From Candidatus Cryptobacteroides onthequi (GTDB lineage Bacteria; Bacteroidota; Bacteroidia; Bacteroidales; UBA932), in the NCBI GenBank assembly GCA_018066125.1, contig JAGHSA010000014.1, forward strand, positions 1 through 64,000: 64,000 bases of DNA, read 5' to 3'. How positions within the stretch are numbered: the stretch's first letter is position 1; each line of letters begins with the position of its first letter. The position numbers and the translations under genes are program-made. This document shows, one piece after another, positions 8,208-15,933 of the stretch. The notes beneath the pieces are model-generated. The model was not told the DNA's origin, made no database searches, and worked only from the letters and a program-made list of their open reading frames with translations.

Positions 8208-8234
8208 GGGGTTGATGTTTGAAAGGGGGGCGGA

Positions 8235-9305
8235 TTATATCTTAAGGTCGCCGGGACGTATCCATCCCAAACGCCTGAGCAGCTCTCCGAAGATCCAGCT
8301 CAGCAGTGCGGGGAGGATTATGCATATCAGTGCGAGGCCGGTCCAGTCCATGACAGAAGGGGTGATGCCGCTGAGGCTCCATCCCGTCCACACGCCGATG
8401 GGACCGCAGAAACCGCAGGTGCCCATGCCGGAGTTGACGGCCGCGCCATTCATCTCCATGTGGAAGAGGCAGGTGGCCACGGGGCCTGTCACCATGCTCG
8501 CGAGGATGGGAGCGATCCAGATCTTGGGGTTGCGTATGATGTTGCCCATCTGGAGCATGCTGGTGCCTATTCCCTGGCTCACAAGGCCGCCCCATCTGTT
8601 CTCACGGAAGCTCATCACTGCAAATCCCACCATCTGGGCGCAGCATCCAGCCACAGCCGCACCTCCCGCGAGACCGGTCAGGCCGAGGCCCGCACATATG
8701 GCTGCGGATGAGATGGGGAGGGTGAGCGCCATGCCCACGATCGCCGACACGAATATGCCCATCGCGAACGGATGGAGCTCGGTCGCCCACATGATGAGGT
8801 TGCCTATCCATCCCGCCGCCTTGCCTATTGGCGCCGCAATCATGACGGCTGTCGCTACGCCTGCGATGATGGTCACGATAGGGGTCACGAGTATGTCGAT
8901 CTTGGTCTCCTTGCTCACCATCTTGCCCATTTCCGCCGCAATGATGGATACGACGTACACCGCGAAAGGACCGCCTGCCCCTCCGAGGAGGTTGGTGACA
9001 TATCCCACCGGAATGAGAGAGTACAGCACCATGCCTGTGGCACCGAGGGCGCTGCCTATGGCGGCCGCCATTGCGGGACCTGCCATTGCGGAGGCTATCC
9101 CTCCGATGGTGAGTCCCTTGCCTCCGACGGAGACGATCTCAGCGGTCAGGAAACCGATATGGAACTGGCTGCCGAGGGTGTTGAGGATGGTGCCGACAAG
9201 AAGGGTGCAGAAGAGACCCTGCGCCATGGCGGACATCGCATCGATGCCGTACCTCTGCAGAGAGAAGACAATGTTCTTTCTCTCAAGGAATGTCCTGACT
9301 GACAC
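8235..9305 (-). CDS. PTS EIIC-like membrane transporter (PfoR type)
   Basis: The 356-residue protein is glycine- and alanine-rich, with about nine to ten hydrophobic segments. It resembles the PTS_EIIC_2 / PfoR family, for example in GGAGGPFAVYVV, NIIRNPKIWIAP and GPIGVWTGWS. No EIIA, EIIB, EI or HPr gene is nearby, so phosphotransfer-driven sugar uptake is unlikely to work from this locus alone; it may act as a simple permease. It ends 27 bp before pyrC and starts 3 bp after the stop of the nicotinamidase gene, so the three probably form one transcription unit. Confidence 0.78.
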   Translation of the reverse strand: MSVRTFLERKNIVFSLQRYGIDAMSAMAQGLFCTLLVGTILNTLGSQFHIGFLTAEIVSVGGKGLTIGGIASAMAGPAMAAAIGSALGATGMVLYSLIPVGYVTNLLGGAGGPFAVYVVSIIAAEMGKMVSKETKIDILVTPIVTIIAGVATAVMIAAPIGKAAGWIGNLIMWATELHPFAMGIFVSAIVGMALTLPISSAAICAGLGLTGLAGGAAVAGCCAQMVGFAVMSFRENRWGGLVSQGIGTSMLQMGNIIRNPKIWIAPILASMVTGPVATCLFHMEMNGAAVNSGMGTCGFCGPIGVWTGWSLSGITPSVMDWTGLALICIILPALLSWIFGELLRRLGWIRPGDLKI

Positions 9306-9308
9306 TGA

Positions 9309-9980
9309 TTATTTCTGATTGAGTTTGTTCTCTGCCGCGAAGGCTGCGATGGTGCTGCCGTCGTCGATGCTCCTGATGCAGTCGCTGAGGATGGTCACCT
9401 TCTCTGCTGGAACGATAGAAAGGATGTTCTTGGTGCTCTCCTTCACGCAGTAGTCACCTGCGATGCCGCAGACATCGACCTTCTGTGCGGTGCCGAGCCA
9501 GCTTGCGATCCTGCCCTCTGCGAGGTCTTCGAATGCGCCGTACTGCTCCTTCTGAGGGTCTGTGCCCTTGAAGAAGAGTTGCACTTTCTCAGGACCCTGG
9601 GCGAGGATAGGGGCGAACTCGTCGGCGAGACCTGCTCCCTGGGTGTATGCCACGCAGTGTGGAGGCCAGATGCCTCCCTGGGCCTTGAATGAACAGTGGT
9701 CGCCTGGATGCCAGTCGAGTGTGAAGATGACAGCATCGTATGATCCTGCAATCTCTGCGATCTTTGCAGGGAGTTCCTCGCTGCCATTGACATAAAGCGA
9801 TCCTTCAGGACTGAAGAAATCCCTCTGCACGTCCACGACGACGAGCACTGACGACACTGTGTCTGCTGCTGCGGGCACATAACCCTCTGCAGTAGGTTCT
9901 GATTTGCACCCTCCGCAGCAAGATGCTGTGAGCATGGCTGACATGGTGGCTGCTGCCAGCAGTCCGAATGACTTTCTCAT
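9309..9980 (-). CDS. Nicotinamidase-like lipoprotein
   Basis: This 223-residue isochorismatase-fold protein has the nicotinamidase triad: Asp50 (VVDVQRDF), Lys138 (FFKGTDP) and Cys178 (AGDYCV). The metal site is Asp89, His91 and His95 in DWHPGDH, and an SFKAQGGIWPPHC segment follows. It should hydrolyse nicotinamide to nicotinate and ammonia. Unusually, the N-terminus is a lipoprotein signal (MRKSFGLLAAATMSAM then TASC, Cys21), placing the enzyme in the periplasm or at the surface instead of the cytosol where PncA normally works. It could supply nicotinate from outside the cell. It begins the unit that continues into the EIIC-like gene. Confidence 0.85.
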   Translation of the reverse strand: MRKSFGLLAAATMSAMLTASCCGGCKSEPTAEGYVPAAADTVSSVLVVVDVQRDFFSPEGSLYVNGSEELPAKIAEIAGSYDAVIFTLDWHPGDHCSFKAQGGIWPPHCVAYTQGAGLADEFAPILAQGPEKVQLFFKGTDPQKEQYGAFEDLAEGRIASWLGTAQKVDVCGIAGDYCVKESTKNILSIVPAEKVTILSDCIRSIDDGSTIAAFAAENKLNQK

Positions 9981-10073
9981 CTTCTTTAGAAATTAAAATT
10001 TTTGCAAAAATAATAATTGTCAGAAATAATGGCAAACAGAAAACGTGCCGGTGATGATACGGAAGAATAGTCG

Positions 10074-10081
10074 TACCTTTG
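10074..10081 (+). promoter_or_regulatory. Promoter -7 box for the alcohol dehydrogenase
   Basis: TACCTTTG matches TAnnTTTG and lies only 8 nt before the chosen ATG at 10090. Transcription would start almost at the start codon, giving a leaderless or near-leaderless mRNA. No convincing -33 box was seen. Confidence 0.5.
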
Positions 10082-10089
10082 ACGTTGAA

Positions 10090-11133
10090 ATGAAAGCTTA
10101 CACATACATAGAAAAAGGCCGGTTTGAGCTTATTGAAAAGCCCAGGCCGTCGCTGCAGGGTCCGAAAGACGCGATAGTCAGGGTGACTCTCGGAAGCATC
10201 TGCACAAGTGACCTGCATATAAAGCATGGAAGTGTACCGCGCGCCGTTCCCGGCATCACTGTGGGGCATGAGATGGTCGGCGTAGTGGAGGAAGTGGGCC
10301 CTGACATCACCAATGTCAGGCCTGGTGACAGGGTCACTGTCAATGTGGAGACTTTCTGTGGCGAGTGCTTCTTCTGCAGGCACGGGTATGTGAACAACTG
10401 CACTGACCCGGATGGCGGCTGGGCTCTCGGATGCCGCATCGACGGCGGTCAGACCGAATACGTGCGCGTCCCCCATGCCGATACGGGGCTGAACCGCATT
10501 CCTGACAGCGTCACTGATGAACAGGCGCTCTTTGTGGGAGATGTCCTTGCCACTGGTTTCTGGGCTGCACGCATAAGTGAAATCACGGAGGATGATACCG
10601 TTCTCATAATAGGAGCTGGTCCTACAGGTGTCTGCACACTGGCCTGCGTGCTTCTGAAACGGCCTCGGAAGATCATTGTCTGCGAGAAGTCGGAGCAGAG
10701 GCGCGAGTTCGTGAAGAGCCACTATCCGTCAGTGCTCGTATGCACTCCTGAGGAATGCAAGGCCTTCACTGTGGAACATGGCATGCATGGAGGCGCGGAC
10801 CGTGTACTTGAAGTTGCCGGGGCCGGGGATACATTCAGGCTCGCATACGAATGCGCAAGGCCCAATGCCATCGTGACTGTCGTGGCTCTCTATGATGAGC
10901 CGCAGGTCCTGCCGCTTCCCGACATGTACGGCAAAAATCTCACTTTCAAGACCGGAGGTGTGGATGGCTGCGACTGCGAGGAGATACTGTCGCTGATAGA
11001 GAAGGGAGAGATTGACACCACGCCGCTCATCACCCATCATTTTGCACTGAGCGATATCGATGAGGCTTACAGGGTCTTCGAGAACAGGCGTGACGGTGTG
11101 ATAAAGATTGCCGTCCATCCGGACAGGGGATGA
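10090..11133 (+). CDS. Zinc-dependent alcohol dehydrogenase (MDR family)
   Basis: The 347-residue medium-chain dehydrogenase has an N-terminal GroES-like domain with catalytic zinc residues (Cys in ICTSDLH, His-Glu in VGHEMVG). A structural-zinc cysteine cluster lies in CGECFFCRHGYVNNC, although its spacing is somewhat unlike the standard four-cysteine lobe. The Rossmann domain contains IIGAGPTGVCTLA. It should oxidise or reduce an alcohol/carbonyl with NAD(P); the FCG and GGWALGC context resembles threonine- and sorbitol-type dehydrogenases. The start MKAYTY was preferred to an in-frame ATG 45 nt upstream, because that one lies before the -7 box. It converges with the acetyltransferase gene, 21 bp away. 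Confidence 0.87.
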   Translation: MKAYTYIEKGRFELIEKPRPSLQGPKDAIVRVTLGSICTSDLHIKHGSVPRAVPGITVGHEMVGVVEEVGPDITNVRPGDRVTVNVETFCGECFFCRHGYVNNCTDPDGGWALGCRIDGGQTEYVRVPHADTGLNRIPDSVTDEQALFVGDVLATGFWAARISEITEDDTVLIIGAGPTGVCTLACVLLKRPRKIIVCEKSEQRREFVKSHYPSVLVCTPEECKAFTVEHGMHGGADRVLEVAGAGDTFRLAYECARPNAIVTVVALYDEPQVLPLPDMYGKNLTFKTGGVDGCDCEEILSLIEKGEIDTTPLITHHFALSDIDEAYRVFENRRDGVIKIAVHPDRG

Positions 11134-11154
11134 ACGGCATGCGTCAGAATCTGG

Positions 11155-11712
11155 TCAGACTTCAAGAATCATTCTCCTGTACGGATCCCCGAAGAAGTTT
11201 ATGTCGTTTTCAGGGACGAACCCGAAGGAAGAATAGTACTCTTGGAGCTCGGGACTGGACTTTTCCACGATGAGGGCAAACTTCCTGTATCCCCTGCTTC
11301 GCCCTGTCTCGATGGCATCGCGTATCAGCAGGGAACCCAGGCCTGAGTTTCTGTGCGCGGGAAGCACCGCAAGAGAGTCGAGATACCATTCTCCCGGGAA
11401 GGTCTCTGTCCCGGTGGCGTCGGCCACCTCCTGTGACACGTCTGTGAACATCTTGAACGTGATCTCCCTTGCCTGTCCGTAAATGTCTCCCGGGTAGCTG
11501 ACCATGCATCCTACGGGTACACCATCCACAGTCAGTATGCGTGCGTGCCTGTATGAGTACAGGGTATCTTCCCTGGAACAGATCTCCGCGAATTCCTCGT
11601 CATACACCGACTCCGGAGCGAAATCGCTCAGATGGGCTGCGGAGACCACGGACCTGGATACAAGTTCGACATCGTCAAGGGACGCATCCCTGATTCTGGT
11701 CTTTTCTGTCAT
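11155..11712 (-). CDS. GNAT family N-acetyltransferase
   Basis: The 185-residue GNAT protein has acetyl-CoA binding motif A visible as AHRNSGLGSLLI (R-x-x-G-x-G) and the usual C-terminal strand with YYSSFGFVPE. The substrate is unknown. The start at 11712 shares one base with the stop codon of the upstream oxidoreductase gene (TGATG), a common coupling arrangement, so the longer in-frame start inside that gene was rejected. It is the last gene of a four-gene operon with a GH20 hexosaminidase, so an amino-sugar acceptor is possible. Confidence 0.82.
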   Translation of the reverse strand: MTEKTRIRDASLDDVELVSRSVVSAAHLSDFAPESVYDEEFAEICSREDTLYSYRHARILTVDGVPVGCMVSYPGDIYGQAREITFKMFTDVSQEVADATGTETFPGEWYLDSLAVLPAHRNSGLGSLLIRDAIETGRSRGYRKFALIVEKSSPELQEYYSSFGFVPENDINFFGDPYRRMILEV

Positions 11713-13022
11713 CAGATCTTCGGGAATTGCCATGGTGCACGGTATTCCGGCTTGAGGAGACGGTCAGCCTCCGCATTTCCGAAACTGTGCGTTGCAGGGT
11801 CATATGTGAGTACAGAGCGTGTCCTGGCTGCTATGTTGCCCAGATGTGCGAACTTGGCGCAGAAGCTGCCGTTCTGCATGGTGCATGCGGTGTTGAGCCT
11901 GCCTGTCCTGATACATTCGAGGAAGTTGCCCACATGGTTCGTGCGGTCCTTGTGGTCTGGCTGGAAGCTTGCCGGCTCGAGCTTAGATCCTTTGCCAGGG
12001 ATGACCTCCCATCCATCGCGGTTGGCCACGAGCATGCCCTCGGTGCCGCAGAATTCAAGTCCGTAAGCCTTGCCGTAAGGGCCGGCCTCTGCGGCCGCCA
12101 CATTGCTCCACTGGATGCTGAAGTCGTCATATTCCCAGATCACCGAGAGTGTGTCGAAGGTCTCCGCTACATTGCGGGGGTATGCGAAGTTGCCGCCGGA
12201 AGCCATCACGCGCCTAGGCATTGAGGCGGTGTTCATGCCCCAGAGCGCCATGTCGAGAAGATGCACGCCCCAGTCTGTCACCAGACCTCCGCCATAGTCC
12301 CAGAACATCCTCCATGAACCATGGAAGCGCTTCGGGTTGAAAGTGCGCTGAGGGGCAGGGCCGAGCCACATGTCGAAGTCCACGCCTGCCGGTGGCGGGC
12401 AGTCCGGTGCAGCCTCGAGTATGCTTGCATACTGGAAGTTGGCCCATACATTGACCTTGGCTATCCTTCCGAGCCTGCCGGAGTCCAGATACTTTTTCAT
12501 CTCTTGCCAGATGAGACCGCTGCGCTGCTGCTGTCCCACCTGCACCACCTTGCCATAGTGCTGGGCATATGCCTCCATGATCTCGCACTCGGCGATGGTA
12601 TTGGCCAGAGGCTTCTCCACATAGACATGCTTGCCCGCTGCGAGGGCGTCACAGGTCATCAGACAGTGCCAGTGGTCAGGTGTGCCTATCACCACGGCGT
12701 CGATGTCCTTGTCTGCCAGCATCTTCCTGTAGTCGGAGAACAGTTTCGGCTTCTTTCCGGTCTTGTCCTCGAAATCTGCTGCGCGCTTCTGGAGCACGCC
12801 TTCATCGATGTCGCAGAGCGCGACGCAGTCTGCCTCAGGGAATTTGAAGAACTCCGCATAGTCGCCCCAGCCCATGCTGCGGCAACCTATCAGGCCCACC
12901 CTGATGCGGCCGTCAGATTCATTTTTCTTTGCCGGAACAGGTGATTCGGCTTTGAGGATGTCAGGTACCATCAGTCCTGCCAGCGCCGCCGAAGAGCGCG
13001 CGATGAAATCTCTGCGATGCAT
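11712..13022 (-). CDS. Gfo/Idh/MocA oxidoreductase with Tat signal
   Basis: The 436-residue protein has a twin-arginine signal at its N-terminus (HRRDFIARSSAALAGLM), then a Rossmann domain starting VGLIGCRSMG and the typical VEKPLANT segment, followed by the alpha/beta dimerisation domain. Tat export fits a cofactor loaded before export, and secreted relatives include GH109-type NAD-dependent glycosidases. With a GH20 hexosaminidase 8 bp upstream, a role on amino-sugar-containing glycans is plausible. The start at 13022 places RR at residues 3-4; a longer in-frame start would bury the signal. Confidence 0.83.
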   Translation of the reverse strand: MHRRDFIARSSAALAGLMVPDILKAESPVPAKKNESDGRIRVGLIGCRSMGWGDYAEFFKFPEADCVALCDIDEGVLQKRAADFEDKTGKKPKLFSDYRKMLADKDIDAVVIGTPDHWHCLMTCDALAAGKHVYVEKPLANTIAECEIMEAYAQHYGKVVQVGQQQRSGLIWQEMKKYLDSGRLGRIAKVNVWANFQYASILEAAPDCPPPAGVDFDMWLGPAPQRTFNPKRFHGSWRMFWDYGGGLVTDWGVHLLDMALWGMNTASMPRRVMASGGNFAYPRNVAETFDTLSVIWEYDDFSIQWSNVAAAEAGPYGKAYGLEFCGTEGMLVANRDGWEVIPGKGSKLEPASFQPDHKDRTNHVGNFLECIRTGRLNTACTMQNGSFCAKFAHLGNIAARTRSVLTYDPATHSFGNAEADRLLKPEYRAPWQFPKI

Positions 13023-13030
13023 ATATATCT

Positions 13031-14965
13031 TCAGTTTACCATTATTTCGTCCAGAAGTATCCAACCCCAGCGTCTGTCGTTGATCTTGCCGGTGAATCTG
13101 ATGTATCTGGTCTCCACAGGGGAGTCAGCCTTCCATTCAAACTTCTTGTAAGTATAGTTGCGGTTCTCCCAGTCGAGTTCATTTGAGATCTCGCATACCT
13201 TCTCGAAATGTTCCTTGTCAGAGGACGTCTCGATCACTATGGCTTCCGGATGCATCACCTCGATGGATCTGAACTGGAGGAAACGTGAGCTGACGCTGCT
13301 CACTGTGGTCGGCTTCCCGAGATCTATGATGACGGATACGTCGCTGTTGAGGTATCCTTGCCATCTGTCCTTGAATGAATAGCCTCCGATGAGTCCGTCG
13401 GTGAGTGCGGTCTCATCTCCGCCGTGCTTCACATACTTCTCGTGGAAAGGTGTGAGGTACTCCACCTTGCAGCCGTAGGCGAGGTGCTTGAAGACCTGGT
13501 CGTATCCTTCCGGTGCCAGATCGGCATTCCTCTGGTCGAACACATTGTATCCGAGCTCCCTGGCAGTATCGCTCATATCCAGAGCCCTGCGGTAGAAGCT
13601 GTCGTAGTCTTTTCTGCCCGGGTCTGTCCATGCAATCTCGGAGAGGGCGAACACGCGCGGGTAGAGCATGTACTCAAGGTGTGAGGCTTTCTCTATCATC
13701 TCTGTCCATAGGCTGGTCTGCACACCCATCACATACTCCTTGCCAGGCATCTCTGCAGGTGCCGGATCATATGAATATATCTTCGGGAGAGGCAGCATGC
13801 CTCCGAATCCCAGAGGTTCATGCTCAGGGTTGTTCTGGACTGCATCGAGATAGCAGAACACACTCGGTGTCATGATGACCTCGTGGCCGGCTGCTGCGGC
13901 TTCCCTGCCGCCTTCCTCGCCTCTCCATGACATCACGACGGCTCCCGGAGCGAGTCCGCCTTCGAGTATCTCATCCCATCCTATGATCTTGCGGCCCTTG
14001 CTGCGGACGTATTCATCCATGCGCTTGATGCCGTATGACTGCAGCCCGTCCTCTCCGTCGAGATGCTCCTTGCGTATCCTGGCCTGGCAGTCGGGACATG
14101 CCTTCCAGTAATACTTGGATGCCTCGTCTCCGCCGATGTGGATGTATTCTGAAGGGAACACCTCCATCACCTCGTCGAGTACAGTTTCGAGGAAGTGGAA
14201 GGTTTCCTCCTTGCCCACGCAGAAGACCGAGCAGCGTGTGCCGTCCTTTTTGCAGCCGACCTGAGGGTATACGGCGGTGACTTCGTTGCTGTGGCCGAAC
14301 ATCTCGATCTCCGGGATGACGATCATGTGGAGAGAGTCGGCGTATGCGATGATCTCCCTGAGGTCGTCCTTGGTGTAGTAGCCGCCGTATGCATCAGGGT
14401 CGCCTTCATTGCAGTATGGCAGGTTTTCGGCTTCCCATTCGTAGATGTCGGATTTGCTGCGGAATGCCGCTCTCTGGGTGAGAAGCGGATATGCGTCTAT
14501 CTGCATGCGCCAGCCCGCTCCATCGGTGAGGTGGAGGTGGATGCGGTTGAGCTTGAGGCGTGCGAACATGTCGATCTGCTTCAGGATCACTTCCTTGCCC
14601 CAGAAATGTCTGGAGACGTCGATGTGGCATCCGCGGTACCTGAATCTCGGCCAGTCTGTGATCTTCACTGCCGGCAGTCTGCCTTCGTATGCCTTGCGGA
14701 GCTGGTCAAGGCTCTGCTGCGCGTAGAATGCGCCGGCCTCTCCTCCGGCCTTGATGGTGATTCCCTTCTTTCCTATCGTGAGCTCGTAGCTCTCGGGTCC
14801 ATGCTCCATGGAACTGTCGATGGTGACGGCCGGTTCTGCGTCATGCGGGCATGAGCCCTTGACAGTCTCTACCACCTGTGGCTGGGGAATGATCACATCC
14901 CTGTATGATGGGGCGCATGATGCCATCATGGCCGATGCGATCAGTGCAAGTGTGGTTCTTTTCAT
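13031..14965 (-). CDS. GH20 beta-N-acetylhexosaminidase lipoprotein
   Basis: The 644-residue enzyme has a lipoprotein signal ending MMASC, a GH20b-type N-terminal domain, and the TIM-barrel catalytic domain with the Asp-Glu pair in HIGGDEASKYYW. A C-terminal beta-sandwich (last about 150 residues, ending WGWILLDEIMVN) resembles F5/8 type C. It removes terminal N-acetylglucosamine or N-acetylgalactosamine, probably at the cell surface or in the periplasm. The start at 14965 was chosen because it begins the signal peptide and overlaps the gamma-carbonic-anhydrase-like gene by 4 nt. A second GH20 in this window (39956-42253) shares the catalytic motif but not the same tail. Confidence 0.92.
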   Translation of the reverse strand: MKRTTLALIASAMMASCAPSYRDVIIPQPQVVETVKGSCPHDAEPAVTIDSSMEHGPESYELTIGKKGITIKAGGEAGAFYAQQSLDQLRKAYEGRLPAVKITDWPRFRYRGCHIDVSRHFWGKEVILKQIDMFARLKLNRIHLHLTDGAGWRMQIDAYPLLTQRAAFRSKSDIYEWEAENLPYCNEGDPDAYGGYYTKDDLREIIAYADSLHMIVIPEIEMFGHSNEVTAVYPQVGCKKDGTRCSVFCVGKEETFHFLETVLDEVMEVFPSEYIHIGGDEASKYYWKACPDCQARIRKEHLDGEDGLQSYGIKRMDEYVRSKGRKIIGWDEILEGGLAPGAVVMSWRGEEGGREAAAAGHEVIMTPSVFCYLDAVQNNPEHEPLGFGGMLPLPKIYSYDPAPAEMPGKEYVMGVQTSLWTEMIEKASHLEYMLYPRVFALSEIAWTDPGRKDYDSFYRRALDMSDTARELGYNVFDQRNADLAPEGYDQVFKHLAYGCKVEYLTPFHEKYVKHGGDETALTDGLIGGYSFKDRWQGYLNSDVSVIIDLGKPTTVSSVSSRFLQFRSIEVMHPEAIVIETSSDKEHFEKVCEISNELDWENRNYTYKKFEWKADSPVETRYIRFTGKINDRRWGWILLDEIMVN

Positions 14966-15489
14966 ATGTTCTCCCGTTCGTTGTTGAATATGTGTGTCCA
15001 TTCGACGTACTCGGCGACTCCCTGGTCGATGGTTCTTGCGACTGCTTCAGGGGTGACTTTCTTGATGAATTTCGCCGGTACACCGCCCCAGAGTTCATTG
15101 GGGCCTATCTCTGTCCTGCCGAGCACCAGCGCTCCTGCCGCCACGATGGAACCCTGTCCTACGTGGGCCTTGTCGAGGATGGTGGAGCCCATGCCGATGA
15201 GGCAATGGCTGTCGATGCGTGCGGAATGGATGGTGGCATTGTGGCCTACGACCACGTCATCTCCGATGACTGCCTCCAGCCCCTCTCCTCCGGTAGTGTG
15301 CACGACGGCACCGTCCTGGATGCTCACTCTCGAGCCGATGTCTATGTGATTGACATCGCCCCTGAGCACAGCGCTGTACCAGATCGAGGACTCGCTGCCT
15401 ATCCTCACGTCACCTATGACCGCAGCTGTCTCCGCCACGAATGTGCCTTCTCCTATCTCCGGCACCATGTCTTTTATCTTGACTATCAT
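14962..15489 (-). CDS. Gamma-carbonic-anhydrase-like left-handed beta-helix protein
   Basis: The 175-residue protein is built of hexapeptide repeats (IGDVRIG, VIGDDVVVG, IGMGSTI, IVAAGALV). Metal-site histidines of the gamma-carbonic anhydrase family are visible in VVHTTGG and VVGHNATIH, and it ends with the common ELWGGVPAKFIKKV segment. Many family members lack proven carbonic anhydrase activity, so the reaction is uncertain. It is the first gene of an operon with GH20, an oxidoreductase and an acetyltransferase, coupled by ATGA overlap to GH20. A heptamer repeat lies in its leader. Confidence 0.85.
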   Translation of the reverse strand: MIVKIKDMVPEIGEGTFVAETAAVIGDVRIGSESSIWYSAVLRGDVNHIDIGSRVSIQDGAVVHTTGGEGLEAVIGDDVVVGHNATIHSARIDSHCLIGMGSTILDKAHVGQGSIVAAGALVLGRTEIGPNELWGGVPAKFIKKVTPEAVARTIDQGVAEYVEWTHIFNNERENI

Positions 15490-15516
15490 CAGTTGAATGG
15501 TTTTTATTCGGGATTT

Positions 15517-15544
15517 TCTCTACTCTCTACTCTCTACTCTCTAC
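15517..15544. repeat. Four tandem copies of a 7-bp repeat
   Basis: TCTCTAC occurs four times without a mismatch, followed by a degenerate pyrimidine run to about 15560. The tract begins 28 bp upstream of the ATG at 15489, in the likely leader of the gamma-carbonic-anhydrase operon (GTAGAGA on the transcribed strand). Copy number could vary by replication slippage. Confidence 0.85.
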
Positions 15545-15656
15545 ACTCTTCCTCTCTTCAATAGTTTCAGCTTTCGCCCCACTAATTTAGTAAGAAATAT
15601 GCGCATTTCTCGGCGGTGGCAGTCAGAAAACCTGTCCGAAGCTGCGGAATTGTGAA

Positions 15657-15802
15657 ATGAAATTCACCTGCAGCAGCCATGTGCCTTCTGGGACCATGAG
15701 AGGCCAGTGCCTGGTGCAGGTGCCGCTCCCGAGAGGGGACCTGCACCACGAATGTCCCACTCAGAGCCCAGAATGCGGTTTTGTGGTGCAGGTGATTTTC
15801 AT
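15657..15802 (+). repeat. 146-bp inverted-repeat element, copy A
   Basis: The element is bounded by 16-bp imperfect inverted ends (ATGAAATTCACCTGCA at the left; the right end reads ATGAAAATCACCTGCA on the other strand, one mismatch). It contains two internal hairpin units: CACCTGCA with TGCAGGTG, then ACCTGCACCAC with GTGGTGCAGGT. A second copy in the same orientation lies at 16995-17140 with four substitutions. This is the structure expected of a REP/BIME-like substrate of the adjacent RAYT protein. Confidence 0.85.
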
Positions 15803-15837
15803 CTTGTCTCCCGTACTTTTCATCTACCTATGGTCAG

Positions 15838-15921
15838 GCTTTCCCTAACCCTTTCCCTAATCCTTTCCCTTTCCCTTGCCTTCTCCTTCTCCTTCTCTGT
15901 CTCTGTCTCTGTCTCTGTCTC
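15838..15921. repeat. Low-complexity pyrimidine tract with G-quadruplex potential
   Basis: The plus strand is almost pure pyrimidine: CCCTAA/CCCTTT units (15843-15877), then CTTCTC units, then CTCTGT units to 15921. The minus strand has five GGG runs with loops of 3, 9, 3 and 3 nt. The tract lies between copy A and the RAYT stop codon, so it would form the 3' untranslated region of the RAYT mRNA as a purine-rich RNA. Confidence 0.85.
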
Positions 15922-15933
15922 ACTACGTGTCAC

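Noticed and set aside
8206..9318. A 370-codon plus-strand frame rich in Met, Pro and Ala
   Set aside because: It mirrors the EIIC-like gene on the minus strand, which has a normal start and membrane segments; the plus frame has no plausible domain.
15517..15544. Heptamer repeat as a CRISPR fragment
   Set aside because: The units are 7 bp without spacers and there are no cas genes in the window.
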